The notes under the pieces were generated by a model. It worked only from the letters and a program-made list of their open reading frames with translations. It was not told the DNA's origin and ran no database searches. Below, one piece after another: positions 23,301 to 35,400 of a DNA stretch of 64,000 nt. Origin of the DNA: Toxotes chatareus (taxonomy: Eukaryota; Chordata; Actinopteri; Toxotidae); contig CM028902.1 of the NCBI GenBank assembly GCA_016801885.1, forward strand, positions 992,001-1,056,000. The letters run 5' to 3'. Position 1 is the stretch's first letter, and each line of letters opens with the position of its first letter. The position numbers were made by a program, and so were the translations under genes.

Positions 23301-24532
23301 GATAATTTGCATCCCTAGTTCATAATGAACAAACTCAAAATCTTTTGAATTTCACGTGAAAGCAAAGCCCCCGAAAAGAAAGAAAAAGGACAAGAGACCA
23401 TCTTGCGTTGGGATCACACCAGCTGTGATGCCTGTCAACAGGCTGATGTTCTAAAACATGAGTACTCAGTAGTGATTACTGCAGTATTACATAAGTATGC
23501 AGTACTCATGGATCGGACTACACCCATCTTTGAACTCGGTCTTCATACTGATCTCAACTACAAGCCATTTTGCCTTGATGACCCGCACACAGAGACAAGG
23601 TGAAAACAACACCAGCCATGCTGTTGCGGCTGGTGAAGATGCCACTGACAAACCTGTAATCCCAGATTGAAGTGAAATGTGAAACCACTGGCAGATATGT
23701 TTGTCGCTTTGCATGCATGTGTGTGCGTGCTTGTTTGTGTACTAGAAAAACAAAACAATATGAGGATCCAGTCATACAAAACAGTTCTCCAGCTCCACGG
23801 GGTCCCTTCAACCTTCATTAAAAGCAGTAACGCCGATTCAGTTTAATAAATACGTGTGATAGCAAAAGAGCTATGGGTTACAAATACGAAAACATATAAA
23901 GTGAAAATAGAGAACAAAGAAATACAGCTGCAGTGAAACATTTGGTCTGAGGCTGTTTCTCGTGGTTTTGCCCAAACAGCTCCAATGAAGGTAAATCTGA
24001 AGACTACAGTGTGTGATATTTTAGACAAGTCCAACTCATCCCGGCAGCTTTATTAGGTGGACTCAAATAAAAAAAAAAAAAGGTACATTTTATGATCATA
24101 TTCAAAACAACATCACTGAAGATCTTACAAGCAAAAAAGGAGAAACAGCTCAACTTTCACATTTTTTAATAAACTATATTTTTGAAATCGACAGAGTTGC
24201 CTGAAGGAAACACACGACATCAAAAACTTGATAGCACCGTAAATTTCTGCATTTGAAAACTGTGTCTGAGGAACTTACAAAAGCAACATTGCAACCAAAC
24301 TACTTCACTAGTCAATAAAAAGTTTTGAGACCCACAGAATTTGCCTTGAAGAAACACACCAAAAAAAAACATGACGAAAAACCACGAAAACTGTGCGATT
24401 TGTCCACTTTTACCCACAAAACTCATCCAACGCTTCCGAATGTCAGCATTCACATTATTTAACGTATCAACCATTAACATTAGCTAACTTAATGAAAAGC
24501 TCACCTACCTTCAGAATTTGAACTTTCAGCAT
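8377..24532 (-). CDS. tdrd12: TDRD12, Tudor domain-containing protein 12 (putative RNA helicase, piRNA pathway)
   Basis: Start MLKVQILK at 24532. Coding exons in order: 24509-24532, 20317-20475, 20057-20193, 19639-19758, 19349-19404, 19076-19185, 18578-18755, 18147-18193, 17962-18062, 17800-17865, 17633-17684, an uncertain stretch 16539-17042, then 15710-15817, 14846-15031, 14497-14650, 14241-14368, 13854-14045, 13439-13567, 13160-13277, 12872-13011, 12520-12737, 12151-12232, 11701-11882, 11308-11515, 10861-10953, 10412-10584, 9974-10328, 9686-9786, 8377-8557. Phases agree except around 16.5-17 kb. Total is about 1,290 aa. Domains: Tudor 1 (CVVYWTVTKSWCRAVV); helicase core (DRYSWPAVARGCNTVIIS, LLVTTPFSLVRLL, VLDGADQLF); CCCH finger; Tudor 2; C-terminal CS domain (VLWYQTSESVILTVKLM). 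The Walker A GKT is absent and DEAD reads DGAD, as in other TDRD12 proteins where the motif has also drifted. Known role: germline cytoplasmic piRNA biogenesis and transposon silencing. Confidence 0.93.
12151..12737 (-). CDS. tdrd12: TDRD12 exons with helicase end and CCCH zinc finger
   Basis: Exon 12520-12737 gives SVLLISERNTRHVIGVLRYL and ends RPLCSYLKSFGVC. It is spliced in phase 2 to exon 12151-12232, RDSSTCPDRHRFISQQD. Together they form C-x8-C-x5-C-x3-H, the classical CCCH spacing, closely matching human TDRD12 ([24 protein letters not shown]). The finger is split by the intron between its second and third ligands. Confidence 0.9.
13160..15031 (-). CDS. tdrd12: TDRD12 exons encoding the degenerate helicase core
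   Basis: Six exons (14846-15031, 14497-14650, 14241-14368, 13854-14045, 13439-13567, 13160-13277) cover most of both RecA-like lobes; the next exon (12872-13011) completes lobe 2. Lobe 1 has SPADRYSWPAVARGC (Q-motif position), SHHADQPLSYLTPLLTHIL where a P-loop GxGKT would be, PIAVLLCPGWEKAQ (motif Ia area), LLVTTPFSLVRLL (motif Ib) and LDGADQLF (motif II). Lobe 2 has TLIVANSVQEVEDVWKAV and, across the next junction, FGIRDATCVVHYDFP. The missing Lys/Thr of Walker A argues against normal ATP hydrolysis; human TDRD12 reads SHCESNPLL at the same place. Confidence 0.85.
15255..15365 (-). other. Possible in-frame cassette exon within TDRD12
   Basis: Between exons 15710-15817 (ends ...DALRR, phase 0) and 14846-15031 (starts VLWRKRH, phase 0) lies an open stretch ending at a strong donor GCAGCA/GTGAGTG (15255). 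Two usable acceptors (CACAG before 15365 or 15353) give 37 or 33 codons, phase 0-0, coding for FRGFPSKLQLEAAIVQVSEV and a further 13 residues. The human protein runs straight across this junction. The acceptors have poor pyrimidine tracts. Further upstream (15366-15505) another open frame exists but is shifted. It could be an alternative exon, a poison exon or chance. Confidence 0.3.
16539..17042 (-). other. tdrd12: TDRD12 exons of uncertain structure
   Basis: Candidate mini-exons are 17001-17042 (VSEHEELNDCRPEE), 16675-16716 (SEPVTPVMDMLCM) and 16539-16569 (VRQLKEWSSQ, joining VVPSDPRK at 15817 in phase). The last resembles the human run LQKLKGLQPPVV and is the best supported. The first starts and ends in phase 0 but the second needs two bases from its predecessor, so the chain does not close. 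An exon may be missing, or one border is misjudged. Confidence 0.4.
20057..20475 (-). CDS. tdrd12: TDRD12 exons 2-3: N-terminal Tudor domain
   Basis: Exon 20317-20475 begins VENPSCIWARVNLG and ends LFVEGQ. It joins in phase 0 to 20057-20193, which reads VCVVYWTVTKSWCRAVVESV and then CLLVDHAERLIVTSDQ. This matches the human run EDPGCFWV...EEGQVCVVYCEELKCWCRAIV...FLVDFA. The domain is expected to bind symmetrically dimethylated arginines on PIWI-type proteins; the aromatic cage was not assessed residue by residue. Confidence 0.9.
20582..22126 (+). mobile_element. Tc1/mariner element in TDRD12 intron 1
   Basis: The element is 1,545 bp, flanked by TA dinucleotides (20580-20581 and 22127-22128), the hallmark Tc1 target duplication. 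The ends CAGTTGGAGACAAAAGTATT and its reverse complement AATACTTTTGTCTCCAACTG are perfect over 20 bp; the inverted similarity continues (CCCCTGTCAGTTTGACAT) and includes an outer and inner repeat (ATTGGTTGGTGACAAATGT at 20755, with its inverse near 21980). It is oriented against TDRD12 and carries a broken transposase. Confidence 0.93.
20947..21956 (+). pseudogene. Tc1 transposase, frameshifted
   Basis: The frame opens MVKSKEVRLQVRKC with a paired-like helix-turn-helix (KKIAERFQMPKSTVRGIIKK) and an AT-hook-like GRPRKTENR. It then shifts frame near 21290, 21490, 21590 and 21670. Catalytic landmarks remain in the separate frames: VLWSDESKIELF, FEHDNNPK and SPDLNPIDMLW. Active Tc1 transposases carry Glu in SPDLNPIE; here it is Asp, with 34 residues between the second and third acids if the frames are aligned. 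It ends KAKGGHTKY. The copy cannot make a full protein. Confidence 0.88.
22140..23317 (+). mobile_element. hAT element (internally deleted) in TDRD12 intron 1
   Basis: It begins TAGGGATGTAAACGGTTAAT and ends CGATAATTTGCATCCCTA, with imperfect inverted ends rich in TTAATCGAT repeats. An exact 8-bp duplication GTTCATAA (22132-22139 and 23318-23325) flanks it, the size expected for hAT. It lies 13 bp from the Tc1 element. It encodes only part of a transposase, so it is a deleted, non-autonomous copy. Confidence 0.9.
22368..22736 (+). pseudogene. hAT transposase fragment (ZBED-like)
   Basis: A 122-codon frame reads GRVIACVHDNARNIVSAN, then VPCFAHTLNLAVNDG, RLVKHFNHSTPATKALEAKQ, HWLIQSCKTRWNSVYEMFSR and LVEQRWAVYIF. 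These are the insertion-domain and central RNase-H words of ZBED1/hAT transposases (C.AHTLNLAV, LIQ...TRWNS.Y.M). The N-terminal BED finger and the C-terminal dimerisation domain are missing. Confidence 0.85.
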
Positions 24533-27500
24533 TGTGTGCGGGTTCGTCAATCCACACTCACGTCTTAAAAACAACAGACACTGCAAGAAAACACAATCGG
24601 TTCATTGAATTCGCAGTAACACTTGCTAAAAGCCAAATTACGATTTGAAGTTTAACTGAAGTCGACATTTTGCACCCGGCACTGACCCGCCGATGTCAGC
24701 TAACTGACTAGCTAACATTAGCTCACGGGGTATCGACAATGGCTCGATAAAAGGTGAAACTACAGATGTACATAGATGAAGCGGAATTTGACAGTTGTTC
24801 ATTTATGTAGTTTTTAGTACTTTAAGGTGTAAAACGTACCTGTCTCCGAGTTTATTAAGGTCGGTGAATCGGTAAAACAAGAACGGACCGGTCCTTTTGA
24901 ACCTGACCGTTAGTGGTCGCTATGGGGACACTGCTTATCTCCCAGGTGACAGGGCGAGCCATTGCCCTGATTTCAAACTGGGCTCACACCCGTTTCGGCC
25001 CTGAGTCTGCTGTCGTCTGTGTCTGTTTATGTCTTCCAATTTGCTCTGCTTCAGCCTGAAATTTAATATATTCTCTTTAGAAATATAAGTTTTTGGATCT
25101 CTGAAGAGAAAGAGTAGAAGAGGCACCAACATAATAATAAAAAAGTGTGTGAAGTCTATGTGTAAAAGTGGTGTTGCCCCCCCCCCACTTTAAAGAGCTG
25201 ATTTATCTGATACACCGTGCTGGTCTGTAGAGGGCAGTGTGACCCAGTGTGTTTTAGATGCATCTGTCTGGGTCACTTGAAGTTAACAAGAAACTAGGGC
25301 CCAACGTGTTACTACACGGATGAATCTGTCTCAGTTTCATTTGGCTAATAGTAAGACTTGTTATTGGGTAAGATTTGATGCAACACGCGTTCCACTTCTG
25401 ACGGCTTATTTTACGTGTTTCCTCTATGAAGTTCGACAAACCGGTGGCCAAGAGCTAAGGTACTGACTGCCTGTGTCTAACCAGCTGATCCCGGTAAACA
25501 GCTCTTGACAGGCTGCTGTAGGCGGGTATCAGTGCCATGCCAAAGGCTGGATGACCTGAGGGATCCGCTGATAACCGGTAAAATATTAATCTTACTAATC
25601 ATTGCTCCGAGTTGGTCCTGCTAACATGTTAATAAGCTAACATTATTTACCCTAATACGGACCGCTGCTGCCAGCAGAGCTAATGCTAACTGCTAACCTA
25701 CGCTTTATACTCTCGGCTGGTTAAAACGACGTTGTTGTTTGTAGCTAGCAGGCTAATTTTTAAAACTTCCGGTCCTCAGTTCTGAGGCTGAGTCACGTTA
25801 AAGCCCCCAAATATCTGAATTCATAAATGCGACCAAACGGCGAACGTTGTATAGCAGTCAATTTAGCAAAATAATCCGAAACCTCTCTTGCCACCTGTAA
25901 TGTACGCCAAGGAAACCGCATTTAAGTCTATCTACACCGCTAATCCTAAAACCAAGCCCCAGGTTAAGGATAACGCCACGCCAATCTCCATTTAAAAAAT
26001 GTGTAATTTAACGTTGAGAAACTTCCGAATTAACGCTGCATTCTGTATACCAGAGAGCTGCGTACTTGAAGAATGTAGTTGAAGACCTTTTTATTATACA
26101 TCCCCTACAATCGCCAAAGACTATTAGGTGTTTTCTACAAGAGAAACAAAGGTCATAGACGATTGTTTCTTCTCCATTTCCATTTAATTACACCGTACAT
26201 GGAGGGATCAAGCAGTGTCTCAAAGCTAAAACAACTGAGCTTTTATTAAATTCATATTCATTTAGAAGGACGATTTACTTAACGAATGCATCTTCAAACT
26301 AAAACGCTTTGTACTGGTGTCCGTAAGCAATATATTTAAGTGCCAGTTTGGTTTGATTTTTCTACTCACAAAAGAAAAAAAAAAATTTAATGTGGTTACA
26401 GTGGTGCTTTAACTTGACACATCCTTGTGTTGAAAGTCAGTTGACTTTAGTTTTCTGATTGATAGCTCTGCACTGTGCTTCAGTTAAATGCCTTCACACC
26501 TGACTGTCTGATTCAGAGATCAGAGTCTGATAAGGTTAAACTTATTTATGGGGCAGAGGTGGCTGGTCACAATAGCTTCTTGTTATGTCTCAGCTCTCGG
26601 TCTTACTCAGAAGTGATCTGGATGGTTATGGTATGTATGCTCAGGCTGCATCACGTGTGCAGCCCTGAGGAGAAGTATGTGATGTGATGGTCACTTTTGA
26701 GCTGGGAATCCTCTTAGCTGTGGTTTTACTGTTCTGGTCCTGAAAGATTTTTATTGATCTTGAGGAACCAAAAGGCAGAAGCGGTATCTTCTTTCATTTC
26801 ACCCAGGTCATCTGATCTCTCCTGCCATCTGCTCACTGTAATATTAAAAAAAGAGTCTGTCTTCAGCCCTCTGGTTATTTTCTAATGCATCTTTTTTACC
26901 TGATCACTTGATCGATCCATGGTCTGTGGCTGCAGTAATCAATAGACTAAAATATAGTTTTAAAATCAGAAAAGGAATCATACTTAGCCCTCACTCTTAT
27001 GTGGATCATTGTTCTAGTTTATAGAGGGAGTGTGAATATACACACATCACTGACCTTAAATTTGTGGTTTTGAGTAGTGTATTCTTGATCTGGAAGTTGT
27101 GATAGGTTATTTAAAATTCAAAGTGAGGGGTTTCAGCTCTGCTGTGATCAGAAAAATATGATCGTAGTGGTTGAACTTTAATCTCCTTACTGCTGGTTGT
27201 TTGTTCGGCTGATGGTGAAATAATTCTCCTGCCGTTCACACACATTATAAGCCTCAGGCTAAGACGTCAGCTGAATGACTGTAATCTGAAAGAAGTGTGG
27301 GATGTAATGCTGTGTGTCGGGCCTGAGGGGACGTACATTCTTCTGCACCACTGAATACGCTGGTAGCTTCAAGCCTCAGAGGTCACGAGGACCCCGAGGG
27401 TCACGTGACTCATTCCTCAGTTTCATCCCAGCAGAGCCGCCTGACATGGGACCACTCAGATGGGGAGTCTGCCTCTGATCTGCTAAACTGGTTCCCAGTT

Positions 27501-29469
27501 TGTCTGTACTTGAGCTGAGGGAGGATGAAGCTGATCCCTGAGCAGGGGGACGAGGTGAGCAGCCTATGGATGGTCAGTGACCCTGATGAGTGAATGGACA
27601 GAGGAGCAGACAGTTCAGTGGCTGTTACGGCTGTTAGATCAGATCACAGATTAGATCTTTTTTAGATCCTCGAAGCCCCAAAACAGATGGTTTAAACTTT
27701 GTTGTGTCGTTTACAGGCTTACTTGCTTAACTGTTCCCTGATGGATGAATGAAGTATTTTGAAGCATTTTGTTGATTAAATTTGGCTCATGTAGACTAAG
27801 GTTTGTTGGCTGAGGGTTAAGACAAAGAGTAGGACAGAGTGTTAAATGTAGTTTGTTTTTCGGTATGCTGGTCGCAGTGCTCTAGGGAAGGGAATGCTGG
27901 TCTGCTTCCACCACTTTGGATCAGACTGAAATACCTTGACAACTATTGGATGGATTTCCATACACATAAATTTAGTAACACCTTGAAAAGTTTTAACAAA
28001 AACCTGATAAGCTTTGTAAAGGCAGAAAGATGTACCTGAACTGTTGTGCTGGCTTGAATTAGATTCCATACGTGTGTCTGTTTAAGAGGCCAGGAGGTGC
28101 CTCTCTTTATTTCTGTCCATTGTCAATCGATCCAACATTTATTTTTATTTTTCATTTATTCAGATGAGCTGTGCTCTGTGTGAGGTTTTACAGCTCGACC
28201 TGAGGCCAGTGACATCTGACTGATCACACATTTCCCCTAATCTACATCCTTAGGTGTAGATTAGGGGAAATGTAGATGCAGGAGCGATGGAGGCTGTAAG
28301 CTGGCAAACACGGATGTAAACAATGCAGGTTTCAAATTATTCAAAAAATTGACTTTGTAATGTTATATTTGGAAGGAAATGCATTCAATATGTTTGTAAG
28401 ATGTCAAGGAAACACTCAGATATTTTTCTGGAGATACACTGAATGTAAATGTGATGTTTTCGGTAAGATGGTGTCTCCACAGGGTACCCGTGTTCTCACC
28501 CACCACTGCAAGGACCTGGGTTTGATCCATGGGTGTGGTACCTTCAGCTCGGTTGTGTGTTCAAACAGGCACAGTCAGTGTTCGTGGGTGGGAAGCTGAT
28601 GAGGGATCAGGGTTGTTGTACAGTAGGACCTTTCCACACGGTGAAGACGGCTCTGTTGGTCCGCAGTAGAATTAGCTGGTACAGTGAATGCAGTTCTGAA
28701 AGTATTAGACTCCACAGGTTGGGAGAACATGAAAAAATAAACGCCCGTCAAAACGGTTATTCAAGCAGTCTGGTCTTGTTCTGGTGGCCTCAGTTTCAGC
28801 TGCTGATTCAAACATAGAGGTTAATTAAGAATTTTATTGTGCTTTGCCTTGGGGCATAAATTTAGAGATATTAAGGAATCACAAGATCTGTTTTGGAGCT
28901 TTGTTTTCCTCTTCTCAAACGTCAGTAATCGGCTATAACCCAATTCTTGACAAATGTCCAATCTTTCCACATTTTTGTTTGGACTCAGAAGTCACTGTCC
29001 TCATTTATCCATTATTATCTATCTAATATCTGTTTATAGTTTTAAGCCATACATTTTTGTGGTTGTGTAATTATTTTCTTCCTTATGACTAAAATCTATT
29101 TTCAAGATTAATTACTCACTGAAATTCAAACAGCAGTCAGATCTGATCCCAGATGCTGTGTTCTCAAATACAGGGACAACTGTCTTCATAACGGCTCTAT
29201 AGCAACTTGTAGGATTCAGAACTTTGGAAGTTTTATCTCTAAAGTATCTGTATGTACTTTGGTTTCAAAGGTTTCACCAAAATGTGCTGAAGACAATTTT
29301 TCTAGCTCTGCAACTTCCACTGTAGTTTGTTGTGATTTCACCAGAATTACTGGACTTCAGTCTTTGAACGAGGTTAAGTAATTTATAAACCAAAAACTAG
29401 CTCACCTCTGAATCAGCACCTTTTTGAAGCTTTAATCATGACGATCTCATTGTTCTCTCTCCTCTCCAG
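24533..29469. promoter_or_regulatory. Divergent promoter area of TDRD12 and ANKRD27, and 5' untranslated region
   Basis: TDRD12 starts leftward at 24532 and the first ANKRD27 coding exon is at 29470 on the other strand. CpG-containing sequence at 24600-24950 and 25400-25800 is the likely shared promoter; no TATA box stands out. ANKRD27 probably has one or more untranslated first exons here, for example a donor after GGACGAG at about 27553, but none can be fixed. No other coding sequence was seen. A perfect hairpin lies at 28228-28273. Confidence 0.45.
28228..28273. repeat. Perfect 19-bp inverted repeat
   Basis: ACATTTCCCCTAATCTACA and its exact reverse complement are separated by the 8-base loop TCCTTAGG. 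It sits upstream of the ANKRD27 coding exons and is not part of any recognised element. Confidence 0.85.
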
Positions 29470-29490
29470 GATCCAGACTTACAGCTCCTT

Positions 29491-32400
29491 ATGGCTGTAT
29501 ATGATGAGAACATCCTGAAGAACCCTTTCTACTTGGCTTTGGAGAAGCAGAGACCGGACCTCTGCAGCCGAGTGGCAGAGCTCCATGGCATTGTGAGTCA
29601 CAGCTGTCAATTTCCATTTAGTTGGTTTGATTCTACAACTTGTTAACAACCAACCTGTATGTGTGTATGTCAGGGATTCACCACCACCCTGATGAAGGCA
29701 AGTTAGCTGAAAACATTAAAGCACGATACTGGAGAAGAGTTGTGCGGTGATTGGCCTCTTGACAAAGGAAATGCAGATAAATTCCCATTTTCATCTACAA
29801 CTGTAATGCAAACATTAGGAGTTGGTTTGTTGATCTAAAACAGTTGGTGGGGCTGATTCTCAGTCACTGCCATGAAACCATTGCAGAAGAAGATGAGGTG
29901 ATTTGAAAAAGCTGCAGTTAAAGCTCAGACGATGGAAAACCATGCAAACATAATGGAAACCTGACATTTCTGTTAGTTTCGTGTGTGAATGGGAGGAAGG
30001 CTCGAGTCATTGTCATTGCTTCACACACATCTGATGTTTTCCTCTCTGGAAGTGATGAGCAATGTTTTATCGTCTGTTTCCATTTTACTTTGTCACGTTT
30101 TGCTTTTACTGATAAACTTTTCCATCTCAGCCAAGTGTAAAACATGTTGCGATGTTTTCAGCTTTTAATTTTACACTCAGTTTTTTAAGTAAAACAAGAA
30201 GCACCAGAGTCCTTCTGGAAGAAAACAAACTGTGATGTTATTTTGCTGGGGGCAGAGACAGAAAAAATACACTGACAAAAAAACACAGCAGAACAACAGA
30301 GACTGAAACATGGCAGGTGTGAACAGACCACAAATATCTGCCAGATTCTCTTAAACTCTACAGCAGCTTTCACTGATCACTTCCTCCTATCACAGAGTAC
30401 CAGTCGCTGAATCAGTCTGTTTTCACCTCTCCAGCCTGGATCTGACTCCTCACCAGTGTTTTAGATCAGCAAAGCTTAGTGTTTAGCTGTCAGACCACAT
30501 CCTGTCTTAAAAGCAGGTTGAGCTGTCAGTTCACCAAGGTTTCTTTGTGGTTTTAGCACTCTTTGAGAAGCTTCCTCCATCAGCCAACACCGTGCTCTCA
30601 CTTCATTTCTCAGTTCACATTTAAGGTGGGGAAAGTGATCAAATGAGAGTCAGCATTAGATGAACTTTTGTTGAGGTAAAACTGGGTTTGATGGTGTGAT
30701 TGATGAAACTCTAAAAACCCAGCCTGCAAGAAAGTGCAACCGCAGTGAAAACTGACAAATATCAAATGACCTGATCAAATGCAGAATCACTCTCTCAAAC
30801 ACGTGTTGCTGCTGGTCAAGATGCTTGAAACCCGAACAGATAAGAATCAGATGTCTGAACGTAGGCCAGCAGCAGCTCTGACTCATCAGGACTCCTCTGG
30901 AAACTCAGATGTTCGGAACGCCATAAAAATAACAGCAGAAAACAGGAAAATGCATCTAACCAGATTATAGCGTATAATAACCATGTCACAGCAGGCTGCT
31001 GACTTTAAGGATCAGTTATTCCACACAGAACACAAAACATGATGCATACACTACATCTGTACAGCATCAGGGTTTCACAGGTTTTACTGATTGTGACCAC
31101 ATTTTTGGATCCTTCTCATGACCCCATAAATAAACCTGTGGAGTTCCACAGGGAACATTCCTGGGTCCAGTCTGATTCTCCCTCTACAGTCTCCTTTTAG
31201 GACACATTATATCAGTATAAGTTTGGCTGTTTCTCTTATTATTGTTATGCTGACAACATCCAGCTTTATCCCTTGCTTTGTCTCCTCTCATGTAGACCAT
31301 TGTAATGCACAGTGTTGTTGTTTAAGCTAAGATGCAGTATCATGCTTATAGTTCAAAGCTCAGCTGCATGACTGCGAAGGCTCCCATGTTCTCAGATCAG
31401 CCCGGTGGTATAAGTTCCATATCAGCAACTAGGCTGGAATCAAAAGACCCCGAGGGAAAGCTCATCTGTGATGTAGCTAATAAATAGAATTATTTAATTA
31501 CAGTAGACTACATCATATTCAGACAATGGGAACAGATCTGATTTATGCAAAGAGAAGAGTCGTCACTGTTCTGTGAACAAGTGCACAAATGAAATTAAAC
31601 ACAGGAACAAACAACAGTAGTAGCCCAACATTCTAGATGATAATCAATAATGAAAAAAGCTTGACTATGACAGAATCGACAAAACCTTCAAAATCCTTTT
31701 CCAGTCCATAAGGACGCAGTATTTACAGTGTATTTTCAAAACGTCTCTCTGTGGAGGTGTTTTATGTCACGCTCTTTGCTCCTGGAGTGTGTGGTGACTG
31801 TCGCAGTGGCTTTATGTCTCATTGAACTGATGTTGTGTCCACAACATCTGCTCTTCCTGTGGTTTCTGGTCTGGACAAAATCAGAGCTTCCAGTCACAGA
31901 AAGAGTTTGCTGCTGTTTAACATCTCAGCAGGAAACAAATCAGGAAAATTGGATGATTTCGTTTTGGATCAGTCAAGTTAACTGCAAGTTTGTAGATGAT
32001 TAAAAACAACTTGGTAAAAGTATCATCATTTTGTCTCTTGTTACTTAAAACCTGCAGGTCCTTGTTCCGTGCTGTGGAAGTTTGACTGTCAGCAGCTATT
32101 CAGACTCTCAGTTCGACAGCTATGTCCTGCAGCCTGCGGAGGACGGATACCAGACTGCGGATGGAAAGGTTTGTCTCCTGTCTCTATCAGAATCACTAAA
32201 GCACAGAGTCCAAAAAATATGCATGAATTTTGTTCGACTAATATTTTTGGGATAAATTCTGAAACACATGATGCAGTTTTATCAAAGCTGCTTCAAAGTC
32301 TGGACAATGAACAAAGCCCTGTTTCACATTTTGACTTGTCACAGCAGAAAAAGCACAGTTGGAACTAATAACATTATTGACTAATGTCAGTGAGCCAGCA

Positions 32401-35400
32401 CACAGTTGTGCGTTTATTCACGGCCTCCTAATACGTTGACTGGATGATTGTTCAGTCAACGTGTTAAGTAAATGATTCTGTTTACATTCCTCATGTATTT
32501 TTTTATTGTTCTGATTTAGTCCACCAGATTCTGGGGTTATTGTGAATTTCGAATGTTTAGTTACTGGTCACAAATATGAGGATTTTCCTGCATTATTTTC
32601 ATTTTGTCGTTAATGTGACATAAAAAGATAAAAAAAACACTGTCCTGTATCTTTTGGTCTTGTTGTGTATTTCAGGAGGTCAGGATCCAGGACAGGCAGG
32701 TCCTGTTGGGATCTGGCTTCCCGGCTCCGGTATCAGTCCCAATCCTGTTTGAAGAAACCTTTTACAATGACCAGGAGCAGAGCTACAGCATCCTGTGCAT
32801 CTCCCGGCCCTTTGAGGTGGACCAGAACCCCACCGAGCTCAGCCCGCCGCCCCCCTACTGCCTAAGGACCGTGGAGGACGTCAGGGAGTTTCTGGGCCGC
32901 CACGCCCAGAAACTGGACAGGTTCATCCAGGGCTTCTGTCAGGCCTTCAAGGAGCAGGAGAGGAAGGGACTCCGACACCACATAGTAGGATGAACTCTGA
33001 AGTCTCCTTTTCCTTTCACTATTTTTCCTATGGCCAACTTCTTCCCTTCATGCTTTCCTTCCTTCTGCCAACAGTTTGTTCTCCTCTGCCACTGTTTCCT
33101 TCCTTCCTCTTCCTCACCTCTTCATCTGCTTTCTCACTTCATTCCTTCATCAGTTTTTTCTTTATTCATAAATTTGAATACAGTTTCTATTGAGGAGAGA
33201 TAGAAATTAAAATTTTGTTTTTACTGATCAAAGTCAACACAGACAAAGGATTTGTGGAGAAAATTGGTTCATACTTGATTTTTTTTTTTTAAATGAACTA
33301 AACCATATAAGGGTTTAATTATTTTCTTTTAATGGCAGTGGTAATAATTTAACTTGGGTTTTTAGAGGGTGAATGGTTGTAAAGAGTCATTAGAAAGCTG
33401 ACAGCGCTCCTGTTTTCTCTCCCCTCAGGACTCTGTGAACGGTCTCTACACTAAATGTCTTCAGTGTCTGCTGAGAGACTCTCGCCTGGTGAGTAACACC
33501 TGGATCCGCTGTTAGTCTGATGCTGTGGAGACTGATGGAGTTAGTGGAAAGTGCTGGGGGAGAACTTTCTACACTGGAAACATAATTGGTTGCCAAAGCG
33601 GATCCAATTGGACGCTTGCTCCTGACAGAGGGAACAAAAATCACAGAACCCACTCAGTCGCTGTCCTGGTGTCTTTCATCGTATCACACTATCCTCTGAG
33701 TGCAGTAAGGACTTCTTGCTCATGTTGGCTCAGAAGTATCTCAGCTTCTAAACCACTGTGGATGAGAAGTGCTCAGAAAAAAACTGTAACTGTGTTTTAA
33801 CGGAGCAGTAAGTTAATCCTTTTTTAACCTACTACGTCAGTAAGTGTCACATGACCATGTTGAATTTACCTGGTTTTTGTCTTCATTTGGTCATAAATCA
33901 CTGTTTGTTCTGGCACATCATGTGAACCAGTGAAGGAGCCACTGCAGGATGTAAACAATGGAAGCCTGAAACTTCACAGCCTCAACATGTTTTTCATCAC
34001 AAATAAACAATAGTGACATGGACTTATTTACCATAAGCCAGTGTGCTTCAGTTTGAAGTTTCACATCTTTGACTGGAAGCTTGGTTATTATGAAAATTGT
34101 CCCACTTCACCAGTGATTTACTCTTTGATAATCATCAACCATCAGACATGTTGGTAGGAAACCTGGACATTCTAAGCTCTGTGACAGCTCAGATTCGTTG
34201 TCAGAGCTCAAATGCATCAGAATTGTGTGCATGAGAAATCAAAAGGGTCATTTGTGAAAAAGCCACATTGTAGGGAACCTTCAGGATCTGCGTCCTCTGT
34301 CAGCACAAGCAGCATGTCAGTAATGACTCCACAGGACACCGGAATGTCTTGTTAAACCCTCTGGAGTCTAACAAGATCATCTCTGACGTAGTCGTCTTCA
34401 TTCAGCCCCGTCTGTGTCTCTGCTCAATTTTCTGCCTACTCACAGTAATACGAGCAGTTGCATCACATCCTGTGCGGTGACTAATGTATTTCCCTGCTTT
34501 TGCTGCTCTAATCAATGGGGTCTTTTGTTCTGCAGAAACTTCTGGCGAAGCAGGAGCTTCAGATGGCTCTTCTCAAACAGGCGGTGGAGGTAACTTCACT
34601 CATTCTAAGTCAACTTCACGTTCTAGTTTCTGTAGAGAAACATAAAGTTCAAGTTTGTTTGTGAAACCCACGGCATCAACTCACAAAAGCCTCATAACGC
34701 CTCAGGATCGTGGGACATGACCAAACTTGTTGTGCCACATGGATGGCCACATTAACACCCACAGACGGGTTAAGGAGCCGAGCATCGTCGCTCATTTTGC
34801 TCATCAGAAGCAGGACTGTTAACTAGTCAACTGACAGTGAGATTCACAGGTGGCTTACACATAAACCTCCTGTAAACAGTGGGTCGAATACCTGGATTCA
34901 CAGGTGTAAGAGCCACTGAAACCATGGAAAAAACGATTCAGGAGCTAAAAAGTCACCAACAGATGCTACAGACTTTCCATTCATATGTCTAAGCAGTAAT
35001 TCAGTTGTGTTCAGAGTGATCTGCTAAATCAAAGTCACCAAATCAAATGTTTTGTACAAACATAGTTGTGTGACACCACTTTGGCTTTGTTTTCTTAGAA
35101 CAGTGTTGTAAACTAAAATGTTTTTTTGTTGTTTTACTTTTCCCAGATATATGTTCATCATGGTATCCATGATTTAATCTTTAACTTTGTGGGAACGCTT
35201 GAAGCCAGCCAGGTGGGTCTGAGCTCTCCCTGCTCCACCACACCTCCAACACTCAGTGATTTCTGCTTCACACATCAAAGAACAGACTTCTGAATTATTG
35301 GAATATTTTGCGGATGTTAGTGATGTTCTCTGTACTTCTGGCTTTGTTTTGTTGGGGGTTTTTTGGGGGGGGTATCTACTTCCTGTGAATAACTCAGTGG

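Noticed and set aside
23403..23811. Several overlapping short frames on both strands downstream of the hAT element
   Set aside because: No family words, inside TDRD12 intron 1, lengths expected by chance.
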